DNA from: Kroppenstedtia sanguinis
Lineage (GTDB): Bacteria > Bacillota > Bacilli > Thermoactinomycetales > DSM-45169
NCBI RefSeq assembly: GCF_050433445.1
Contig: NZ_JBNPXF010000031.1
Span: 1 to 32,539 of the forward strand
Length of the DNA: 32,539 nucleotides
Reading direction: 5' to 3'
Part shown: positions 1-6,651 of the stretch, one piece after another
Layout of the letters: each line of letters begins with the position of its first letter
Position numbering within the stretch: the first letter of the stretch is position 1
Notes under the pieces: model-generated
Databases searched by the model: none
Told to the model about the DNA's origin: nothing
The model's input: only the letters and a program-made list of their open reading frames with translations
Program-made: the position numbers and the translations under genes

Positions 1-353
1 TCTTCCCTGTGTTGCTTCCGTAAGGCTTTGCCCCTGCCCGATCGGAAGATTTGGAGCGGCCAGTTTTCACTTCCTTGCCGGATGGCAACGGTCGCATGGG
101 TGAACACGATCTCCCCATCCAAAATATGGCTAATCAACACGCCTGTTCCTCCATATCTAAAAACGCAGGTCACCGATAACATGTCTCCTTTGAACTTTAA
201 AGAACCATCCTGATCGATTGGATCCCTTTCGATATTGCATGACATACACGTCGGATTGCGCAAGGTTTTCTTGTTCCCATGCATCCAAATTAAAAAAGAC
301 CCTCTAATCGACTGGGGACAAATACGACGCCCCTGTGATTCCAATAATTTCAT
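1..353 (-). CDS. Partial unknown protein running off the left edge
   Basis: An open frame starts at ATG 353-351 and stays open to the window edge, giving 117 codons with no stop. An in-frame TAG lies two codons upstream of the ATG, so the frame does not extend further 5'. The ribosome binding site is weak (AGGATAGGAT directly before ATG). Visible features are a CxxC pair (Cys36, Cys39), a lone Cys63 and a basic end near residues 104-116. There is no signal peptide or membrane segment. I do not recognise a family. Codons 71 onward are GC-richer at third positions than the first part. The frame also crosses a 25-base sequence (121-145) matching the end of the interspersed element found elsewhere in this window. 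The frame may therefore be chimeric: an old gene start fused to inserted DNA. It is equally possible that the sequence is a normal gene. Confidence 0.4.
   Translation of the reverse strand, partial: MKLLESQGRRICPQSIRGSFLIWMHGNKKTLRNPTCMSCNIERDPIDQDGSLKFKGDMLSVTCVFRYGGTGVLISHILDGEIVFTHATVAIRQGSENWPLQIFRSGRGKALRKQHRE
121..145 (-). repeat. 25-base match to the left end of the interspersed element
   Basis: Read on the minus strand, this stretch begins CAGGCGTGTTGATTAGCC and continues to TTTT. It matches the end of element copy A (15646-15670) at 24 of 25 bases. Beyond it the sequence no longer resembles the 200-bp element. It is either the end of a longer related element that continues past the window edge or a relic. 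Confidence 0.6.
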
Positions 354-461
354 ATCCTATCCTATGTACTATAGCGAGGGAGCATTTTCTGCCTGTATTG
401 TTGAAATCTCGCAGTATTTTTATTAACTATTTGTAAATGGATCATTTCACCCTAGAAATCC

Positions 462-470
462 TGCTATAAT
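462..470 (+). promoter_or_regulatory. Extended -10 promoter of the phytase-like gene
   Basis: TGC followed by a perfect TATAAT (465-470) forms an extended -10 element. It lies 35 bases before the start codon. No good -35 box is visible at the usual spacing, which fits an extended -10 promoter. Confidence 0.55.
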
Positions 471-505
471 AGGCTCCGTTCAATCATCATGGAGGAGGAT
501 AGGTC

Positions 506-1909
506 ATGCATAAAAAATCCTTAGTAGCTCTGGGCTTAGCCGCGGTTGTTTCGCTTTCTATTTTGATCCCATCTTTTGCTGATCAACAAGATTCCAACCC
601 ACAGGATAATAAAAATAAGAAACCAAAGGACCCTATTATTACAAAACATGTGATAAAAGTGGATAAGTCATTAAACGTGCCTTATGATAGTAAAAACAAA
701 GCTTTATTTCCCGATGGACTGCCAATTGGTTTAGGTTCTGGTATGACAATTAAATCATTGAAAAAAAATGGGGACTTAGAACTCTATTTTCTAACAGATC
801 GAGGACCCAATGCGGATGGTCCCAAATACAAAGATGAAGCTCAAGAAGCTAAAACAATACTGTTTCCAACCCCTCACTTTACTCCCCAAATTGGGACTGC
901 TACTGTTACAAAGAATGGGGTTATTGTTAACGAAACAATCACATTAAAAGATGCAAAGGGTCAAGATATTTCAGGTCTGCCAATGGAACCTGGTAGCGTC
1001 GGTTCTACAAATGAAGTGGCACTAAGTAAAAACCTTGAAAAGCTCCCATTTGACAAAAATGGGCAAGACCCTGAAGCGATCGCAGTAGATAAAGACGGTA
1101 ATTTTTGGATTGCTGATGAATATGGTCCATTTATCACCCAATTTGATTCTAATGGGAAACAATTAAAGAAATACATGCCTGGTGACGGCCTTCCAAGTAC
1201 TCTAAAATACCGCCAGCCAAACCGCGGATTCGAAGCGCTATCGATCACACCAAACGGTAAAGTGTATGCCTCAGTACAAAGTACATTGGATATTAAGGGT
1301 AAAACAAAAAATACAGCTTCGTTCATTCAAATCGTCGAATTAGATCCTCAAACAGGTAAAACAAAGTTATTCGCCTACCCACATGATGTGAAAGCATATA
1401 AAAATAGCAGAGATGCTAAGATTGGTGATATGTTTGCCATATCCAATTCAAAGTTTGTGTTGATTGAACAGGGTAAAACAAAGGATAAAAAAATGCGTAA
1501 CCTTCTTTATCTCATCGATTTAAAAGGTGCCACGGATATTTCTGAAATGAAGGTAGATGGCCGAGAATTGGAATACAGTGATAATCTTTCCAAACTGAAA
1601 AAATTCAAACCCATTAAGAAGAAAAAAATTATCGATCTAAGAAAGCATGGTTGGGAGGCTGAAAAAGCAGAAGGGCTAGCTGTTCTTCCTGATAAACAAA
1701 CCATTTTCGTTTTAAATGATAACGATTTTGGTGTTTCACTTGATGTCAAAGATGACCAAGTCGAAAAACCCGATATTGAAGACTACACCCTACATGCTGA
1801 TGGAACATTGACGTATAAAGGCCAGTCTGCTGATCCAACATTAACAGTTGTACCAAACAATGAAAAAACGCACTTATTTTCTATCAAATTGCCCAAACCT
1901 CTAAAGTAG
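506..1909 (+). CDS. Secreted esterase-like/phytase-like family protein
   Basis: This 467-residue protein starts at ATG 506 behind a strong GGAGGAGG site (491-498). Residues 1-25 form a Sec signal peptide with likely cleavage after Ser-Phe-Ala, so the protein is exported. The body has the pattern of the 'esterase-like activity of phytase' family (PF13449), a beta-propeller-like fold: an FLTDRGPN block near residue 95, DPEAIAVDKDGNFWIADEYG near 190-209, a GFEALSITPNGKVYASVQ block near 240, and EGLAVLPD near 388. The substrate cannot be told from sequence; phosphate ester release is the family suggestion only. Codons are clearly AT-richer than in neighbouring genes, which suggests later acquisition or a different expression history. 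It is a single gene with its own promoter and terminator. Confidence 0.8.
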   Translation: MHKKSLVALGLAAVVSLSILIPSFADQQDSNPQDNKNKKPKDPIITKHVIKVDKSLNVPYDSKNKALFPDGLPIGLGSGMTIKSLKKNGDLELYFLTDRGPNADGPKYKDEAQEAKTILFPTPHFTPQIGTATVTKNGVIVNETITLKDAKGQDISGLPMEPGSVGSTNEVALSKNLEKLPFDKNGQDPEAIAVDKDGNFWIADEYGPFITQFDSNGKQLKKYMPGDGLPSTLKYRQPNRGFEALSITPNGKVYASVQSTLDIKGKTKNTASFIQIVELDPQTGKTKLFAYPHDVKAYKNSRDAKIGDMFAISNSKFVLIEQGKTKDKKMRNLLYLIDLKGATDISEMKVDGRELEYSDNLSKLKKFKPIKKKKIIDLRKHGWEAEKAEGLAVLPDKQTIFVLNDNDFGVSLDVKDDQVEKPDIEDYTLHADGTLTYKGQSADPTLTVVPNNEKTHLFSIKLPKPLK

Positions 1910-1927
1910 AGGAGGTTGTGAAAACGG

Positions 1928-1968
1928 AACCGATTTTTCCCTAGATTGAGGGAGAAATCGGTTTTTTT
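1928..1968 (+). terminator. Rho-independent terminator after the phytase-like gene
   Basis: Arms 1928-1942 and 1949-1963 pair over 15 positions with one mismatch around a 6-base loop. A run of seven T follows (1962-1968). It lies 19 bases past the stop codon. Confidence 0.9.
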
Positions 1969-2121
1969 ACTTTGGAATTAGAATTAGAAGCGGGTTGACG
2001 AATCCGGTTTACTTTAGTAAGAGGAACCAACAGAAGTCGTTTTAGTGCTGATCCCGACTCTGCCAAACCGCTCTTTAACTGCCCAAAAGTAGCAGGAGCG
2101 GATGAACTGCCCGATCTCCCC

Positions 2122-2976
2122 TTGATCGCCAGCTGCCTCCGCCATATCAAGGAAAATGGATTTCAACGGATCCCGGAACCGGTGGCCACCCCTTCCAGGA
2201 AACTCCTGGTAAGTCACCAAGGGGAATTTTACTTTATGGAGGAATGGCTCGATCCGAAGGAGATCCCTCCACACAGCCTCCCCTACTTCAAAAAAATGGG
2301 GGTCGCACTGGCCAAGTTCCATCGTGCCTCCGCCGGGCTACCCCCGCCCAAATCCGTTCCGGACCGCAATCGGTGGGGTAAACACCCGGCTCTCCTCGCC
2401 AAGGCTGGGAAGCGACTGGAAACATGGAGCCGCCAAGTCCGAAATGCATCTGCAGAGGCTCCCGCCCAACTGGCCTTCCTCTCCACCCGCTGTCAACTGG
2501 CCCAGCAAACGATCCAGGAGGTCTCCTTGCATATCCTATTTCAAACCCAACCCCAATCCGCCGTCTGGTGCCACAATGCCCTTCAACATCGTAATATCAT
2601 GTTGGATCGGCAGGAGCAATTCTGGTGGATCGACTTTGAAACTCTGGCCTATGCTGAGAGAGTCCGGGATTTGGCCCACCTGTTAGAATATCACGCGGCT
2701 CCCTACGGTTGGCCTCCAGATGCGGTGCAACAATTTCTCTCCGCCTATGAATCGGCTTGCTCCATCCCGCTGAGCCGGGAAGAGTGGCTCCTCCTCCGCG
2801 GTCATCTCACCTTCCCCGAACGTCTCTACAAACGTGCACGGCGCTGTTTCGGTCGTTCCCACTCCCGTTCCAAGGACTGGCATGAATTGCGCAAGGGGTT
2901 GCAGCGAGAACAGATGAAGGAGAGTCTACTGCAGCACCTCGCTCTCCTCACTCCCGGGGAATCACCGGAAGGATAA
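2122..2976 (+). CDS. CotS/YutH-like spore coat kinase-fold protein, 5'-truncated
   Basis: The 284-residue frame resembles the CotS family (aminoglycoside-phosphotransferase/kinase fold). It has a short N-lobe part (GFQRIPEP, YFMEEWLDPKE), a catalytic-loop region (WCHNALQHRNIMLD near 150), a metal-binding-like IDFE near 168, and the CotS-type C-terminus (FLSAYESACSIPLSREEW, then FPERLYKRARR). CotS proteins are usually about 340-350 residues, so roughly the first 50-60 are missing. The only start in frame is TTG 2122, which has no suitable ribosome binding site. The frame is open back to a TGA at 1996 without any other start. The catalytic-loop Asp of HxD is replaced (His-Asn-Ala). The gene begins immediately after the previous gene's terminator. 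It is probably a decayed gene or a pseudokinase. Its 3' end overlaps the convergent hydrolase gene by 29 bp. Confidence 0.6.
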   Translation: MIASCLRHIKENGFQRIPEPVATPSRKLLVSHQGEFYFMEEWLDPKEIPPHSLPYFKKMGVALAKFHRASAGLPPPKSVPDRNRWGKHPALLAKAGKRLETWSRQVRNASAEAPAQLAFLSTRCQLAQQTIQEVSLHILFQTQPQSAVWCHNALQHRNIMLDRQEQFWWIDFETLAYAERVRDLAHLLEYHAAPYGWPPDAVQQFLSAYESACSIPLSREEWLLLRGHLTFPERLYKRARRCFGRSHSRSKDWHELRKGLQREQMKESLLQHLALLTPGESPEG

Positions 2977-4621
2977 GGGCGGAGGGGTATTCCCGATGAT
3001 GGTAGACCTTCTGCTCTGCCACCACCATCTCCGTGCTCTGTCCCAACTCCGCCCCGGTATTCAGATTGCGGTCATACTTGGGAAAGGCACTGGAAGCCAC
3101 CTCTACCCGAATCCGATGTCCCTTTTGAAACAGGTGAGAGATATTCCAGCAGTCGATCTCATACTCATAGATTTGTCCAGGCTCCAGCAATTGCGGGTGA
3201 TCTATCCCCTTGCGAAAGCGTCCCCGGACCATCCCGTCAGTGAGCCGCTGGGCAAATCCGTTGGGCCACACATCGAGGAACTTCACCATAAAATCGGTGT
3301 CTCGGGCAGAACTGGAGGCGAACAGTCGCATCCGGATCGGACCTGTCACTTCCAGATTCTCTTTCAAGGCTGCGGTCGTGTAGACCAGTACATCATCCCG
3401 CCGTTCCACAGCGGAGTAATCATCGGGACCTCCGATCTGGTTGGAAGTGGGATCCGTGAGGAAAGGAACCGGATCCGCCGGATCGTAGGAGTAGCGATCC
3501 GGCAACTCCTCCCCCGGCGCCTCTTGTGACAATTGTCCGTCCCCGAAGCGGCTGTTGGCCCGTCCGCCGCTGTGAAGATAAAAAGGAGTCCAACGTGTTC
3601 GCTGTAAAGGCCATTCCCGCTCCTGACGCCATTGATTTTCTCCCATCACGAAGATACTGACGGGAGGCTCCTCAGCCACCCCATTGGCCTCCCCCTTCAA
3701 CCAGCGATCAAACCATCGCAGTTGAAGGGCGTTCAAGTCGATCAAAGATTGGGGTCCGAAATCCAGCTCTCCCAGCCGGGTGGACCGGTTCACTTGGTGG
3801 GGCCAGGGTCCCATCACCAGCTTCTGGTGCTTCCGGGCGAAGTCCGTCTGGGCCTGAGTGGTCATCCCGACGTAGTTCAGAGGAGTACCCACCTGTTCAT
3901 CATCGTACCAGCCGGAGATGTGCAACACAGGCAGATCCAGCTCATGGAACCGTTCCTGGTAGGCGATCCGGCGCCACCAATCATCCAATCGGGGATGTTT
4001 TACTTCCTCCCGCCACCGAGGCAAAGATTTGCCTGTCTTTTCATCCATCGTCAACAGAGGAAGATGCCAATACACCTGCTCCCAATCGATCACGTTTACA
4101 TCCTGCATCACCCGGCCGCTGGTCATATACAACCAACAGAGATGTTGCGGTCCTGGCAATCCCGTCGGCGTCTCTACAAAAGGGTCCGACGGAGTGACGG
4201 TGGAGATCATCGCCTTCAGATGAGGTGGCTGTGTCAAGGCGGTCAACCACTGGATCCGGGCTAGGTAGGATGCACCCATGGTCCCTACCACCCCATCACA
4301 CCAAGGCTGAGCCGCAGCCCACTCAATGGCGTCATAGCCATCTGCTCCCTCGTTGAAATAAGGGATGAACTCCCCGTCGGAATCTCCCCGCCCCCGAACG
4401 TCCATGGAGACAAATCCATATCCCCGGGCGGCAAAATAGGGGGCGGTTTGGTAGACGAACTCTCCCGCTTTCCCATAGGGAGAGCGAACCACGATCGCCG
4501 GCACCGGTTGCTCCGTCTCCGGTAGATACAAGTCAGTGGACAAGGTCACCCCGTCCCGCATCGGCACCCGGACATCTCGATGGATCCGGACATCCAGCCG
4601 TTCCTGTTGCTGTTGCTGCAT
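2948..4621 (-). CDS. CocE/NonD family hydrolase (X-Pro dipeptidyl-peptidase S15 type)
   Basis: This 557-residue alpha/beta hydrolase starts at ATG 4621 behind GGGAGGAG. The N-terminal catalytic domain (about 10-300) holds the nucleophile motif Gly-Ala-Ser118-Tyr, the acid in the GWYDDEQ block and the His in GPWPH. These are the Ser-Asp-His positions of the family. The oxyanion-side motif MDVRGRGDSDGEF is at about 73-85. The C-terminal part (about 330-557) is the jelly-roll domain of the S15/CocE family, with LTDPTSNQIGG and HRIRVEVASSAFPKYDRN blocks. There is no signal peptide, so it is probably cytoplasmic. It likely cleaves acyl esters or Xaa-Pro amides, but the substrate is unknown. The protein begins with five consecutive Gln residues. 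It is transcribed alone. Confidence 0.85.
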   Translation of the reverse strand: MQQQQQERLDVRIHRDVRVPMRDGVTLSTDLYLPETEQPVPAIVVRSPYGKAGEFVYQTAPYFAARGYGFVSMDVRGRGDSDGEFIPYFNEGADGYDAIEWAAAQPWCDGVVGTMGASYLARIQWLTALTQPPHLKAMISTVTPSDPFVETPTGLPGPQHLCWLYMTSGRVMQDVNVIDWEQVYWHLPLLTMDEKTGKSLPRWREEVKHPRLDDWWRRIAYQERFHELDLPVLHISGWYDDEQVGTPLNYVGMTTQAQTDFARKHQKLVMGPWPHQVNRSTRLGELDFGPQSLIDLNALQLRWFDRWLKGEANGVAEEPPVSIFVMGENQWRQEREWPLQRTRWTPFYLHSGGRANSRFGDGQLSQEAPGEELPDRYSYDPADPVPFLTDPTSNQIGGPDDYSAVERRDDVLVYTTAALKENLEVTGPIRMRLFASSSARDTDFMVKFLDVWPNGFAQRLTDGMVRGRFRKGIDHPQLLEPGQIYEYEIDCWNISHLFQKGHRIRVEVASSAFPKYDRNLNTGAELGQSTEMVVAEQKVYHHREYPSALILPVIPRE

Positions 4622-4705
4622 GATTTTCTCCTCCCTTTCAATGAGACTCCCTTTTCTTTTTCGGTCTATGAGCCGATTTCCCTGCTCTGCAAAGGCGATA
4701 AATCA

Positions 4706-4737
4706 GAAAAAAGCCGCGAGTCTGACGACAATCGCGG
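4706..4737 (-). terminator. Possible weak terminator or attenuator upstream of the hydrolase
   Basis: On the minus strand CCGCGA (4732-4737) and TCGCGG (4714-4719) form a 6-bp stem with a 12-base loop, followed by CTTTTTT. The stem is short. It lies between the small upstream frames and the hydrolase gene, about 85 bases before its start. Confidence 0.4.
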
Positions 4738-4888
4738 GACGGGTCCGGTTATCGGATCGAACAAGCTCTCTCTCATGTGCGGTGATTGACATGACTCCTT
4801 AAGAAAACCACTTTGGGCCAAAAGGTCGCTTGAGCTGTGCATGAATCCCTTTTACCGCCTATTTTCGAGTTGATCCACAGCCTCCCTT

Positions 4889-4981
4889 TCAGAGCGGGTC
4901 TTGCTTCTCAGGGAGACGAGCCGTCCCCTGGACGGCCACATTCCCCCGTTTGTTGAAAACACGCAGATCGATGCGGGACAT
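4889..4981 (-). CDS. Small hypothetical protein (30 aa), possibly frameshifted
   Basis: ATG 4981-4979 is preceded by a near-perfect AAGGAGGTGA site at 7-base spacing, the best translation signal in this gap. The frame encodes 30 residues starting MSRIDLRVFNKRGN and stops at 4889. A shift to the +1 frame near residue 20 would replace the end with a hydrophilic tail finishing EREAVDQLENRR and a stop at 4852. That hints at a small gene of about 44 codons with an indel. It lies just downstream of the VWA lipoprotein gene, on the same strand. The rest of the gap 4622-5012 shows no other supported gene. No family is recognised. Confidence 0.35.
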   Translation of the reverse strand: MSRIDLRVFNKRGNVAVQGTARLPEKQDPL

Positions 4982-5012
4982 TTATTCACCTCCTTGAGGG
5001 GAAGAACAACAA

Positions 5013-6335
5013 TCAATCGTGTGTATTTCTCTTGTCTTCAAGATCATCTAATTGGTCGGATACTTTACTCTTTAGCTTCTCCCTCATTTTTTGTCTTTCC
5101 AAATCTCTTTTTTTAATTGATTCACTAAATCTTGCACCAAGTTTTTCACTTATTACTTTTCTTCTATCCTTGTTGTACTGTCTAAGTTTAGGATAGTCTC
5201 CTTTTTTGTTCATATAGGTTATAGCCTTATCAAAACGATTTGATTCTTTTTTATAGTACCTGTCTCTGTATAAGTTGTGAGTTTTCCTTAGATACTCTCT
5301 TTTATCATCTTCTTGGGATCGAAACTGACTTGTTACATCCCCTTCATACTTCATCCATTCCAACTTCAATTTTGCATACTCATTCCGAAAGTATGTATCT
5401 AATTCCGCCTTGGAATTTGCCGAAAAGTACTTTCCTCCGCCTGCTTCCGCCACCTTCTTTAAGGCCTGATGCTCTTTGTTTCCCACATCAAAGCCGATGA
5501 TATTGACCGTCGCCTTGATATTGGATTGATTGAGAGATTTAGCTTCTTTCACCGGGTCACCGCCACAGGTCTCCAAGCCATCACTTACCACATAGATCCT
5601 GTTTTCAGCCTGACCCTCGGTTTCCTTCAATCGCTGGCCCGCCTGGTTCATCGCTCCTGCCAAAGGAGTCCACCCTGTCGCCCGGATCGGATCCAACTTG
5701 CTTTGCAACGTGGATTCATCATAGGGGCCCATTTCGACGATCTCTTCAATCCCCTTGCAGGATTCGGATTGGTCCGCTTTGCTGTTGCTTCCCTTGTGTC
5801 CGTACACGATCAGGGAGACGTGGGTCCCCTCAGGCAACTGGGAGGTAAAGGTGCGGACGGCCTCCTTGGCCACCTGCATCTTTTCGCCCCCGCTGACCCG
5901 GGCAGCCATACTACCGCTGGCATCCAGCAGGATGGTGACGTTGTGCTGTTTCTCCTCCGGCCCATTTACCTCTGTTCCCGGCTGATCTCCGGAGACATTA
6001 AAGGTGGGATCAAAGTTGTCATAGGCATCCTTCACTGGCCCGTAATCCTCGGCAATGAGGCTGACGATGGTGTTGAAGACTTCCTCATCGCTGGCATCCT
6101 GCGGGATTTTGTCCAACTCAGCTTCCACCTTAGCTTGGTCATACTTGTCCCCGGAGTAAGTGCCGGCACCCTGCTCCACGATCTCTTCAATGGTGGTGGC
6201 AATCTTTTGCTTGTCTGCACCCGCCTCTTCCTTCACCTTCTCGCCACCACTTCCGGCTTCCTGGGAACAGCCCGCAATCATGACGGTAGCAAAAAACAAA
6301 AGAAAAGCGTTTTTCCATGCCTTAGTGAACCTCAA
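5013..6335 (-). CDS. VWA-domain lipoprotein
   Basis: I place the start at TTG 6335, which has an AAGGGGCG site at 8-base spacing. A GTG at 6368 lies too close to the -10 box to be translated. The protein is about 440 residues. Its N-terminus is a lipoprotein signal ending VMIAGC, so the mature protein is anchored at Cys23 on the outer face of the membrane. A charged linker follows. The von Willebrand factor A domain (about 130-320) has a complete MIDAS metal site: DASGSM near 138, the Thr of TGWTPL and the Asp of VVSDGLET. The C-terminal 110 residues are very basic and charged, with long helical repeats (RDRYYKKESNRF, KKRDLERQKMREKL), which could contact anionic wall polymers. The role is unknown, probably ligand binding or assembly at the surface. 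Third positions in the tail are AT-richer than in the VWA domain. Confidence 0.8.
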   Translation of the reverse strand: MRFTKAWKNAFLLFFATVMIAGCSQEAGSGGEKVKEEAGADKQKIATTIEEIVEQGAGTYSGDKYDQAKVEAELDKIPQDASDEEVFNTIVSLIAEDYGPVKDAYDNFDPTFNVSGDQPGTEVNGPEEKQHNVTILLDASGSMAARVSGGEKMQVAKEAVRTFTSQLPEGTHVSLIVYGHKGSNSKADQSESCKGIEEIVEMGPYDESTLQSKLDPIRATGWTPLAGAMNQAGQRLKETEGQAENRIYVVSDGLETCGGDPVKEAKSLNQSNIKATVNIIGFDVGNKEHQALKKVAEAGGGKYFSANSKAELDTYFRNEYAKLKLEWMKYEGDVTSQFRSQEDDKREYLRKTHNLYRDRYYKKESNRFDKAITYMNKKGDYPKLRQYNKDRRKVISEKLGARFSESIKKRDLERQKMREKLKSKVSDQLDDLEDKRNTHD

Positions 6336-6372
6336 TTCTTTCGCCCCTTTTTTGATAATAAATTCCACATCG

Positions 6373-6401
6373 ATTATATCCTACCTTGAAGGATGACGTA
6401 A
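6373..6401 (-). promoter_or_regulatory. Promoter of the VWA lipoprotein gene
   Basis: Minus-strand TATAAT (plus 6373-6378) lies 17 bases from a TTACGT -35-like box (plus 6396-6401). Transcription would start near 6366, upstream of TTG 6335. Confidence 0.55.
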
Positions 6402-6579
6402 TAGGTTGAAAGTTTTAATCCCTGTTCCAGAACGATTTGGATTCCGAATACAAAAAAAGCCCCACCCTCCAGGCCATGTCATCAGGGGTGCTTCATGCAA
6501 TCGCGGCCCTTCTTATCCCACTTGTAGCTGTTGCTCCGTACTCTGATTAAGCGATCATACAACAGCTGGGGCGCTGTGC
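6402..6579. other. Intergenic stretch with no recognised gene
   Basis: Between the VWA gene promoter and the terminator of the efflux pump gene I see no frame with a plausible start site and no clear family. Short imperfect hairpins around 6455-6500 are not convincing as terminators. Confidence 0.5.
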
Positions 6580-6615
6580 AAAAAACAACCCGGCAACCCA
6601 AGTGAGTTGCCGGGT
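6580..6615 (-). terminator. Terminator of the RND efflux gene
   Basis: A perfect 10-bp stem (arms 6588-6597 and 6606-6615, ACCCGGCAAC/GTTGCCGGGT) with an 8-base loop is followed on the minus strand by TGTTTTTT. It lies about 36 bases past the stop codon. Confidence 0.9.
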
Positions 6616-6651
6616 GTTCTTTATACCGGATACAGCCAGGGAGGCACGAGG

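Noticed and set aside
28..213. 61-codon plus-strand open frame near the left edge
   Set aside because: No ribosome binding site; it is opposite the better-supported minus-strand frame and crosses the element-end match.
4715..4801. 29-codon minus-strand leader-like frame ending next to the T-run of the weak hairpin upstream of the hydrolase
   Set aside because: The AAGGAG is only two bases from the ATG and the hairpin is weak, so an attenuator leader peptide is not supported.
5469..6389. 306-codon plus-strand open frame opposite the VWA gene
   Set aside because: Antisense to a protein with clear signal, lipobox and MIDAS motifs.
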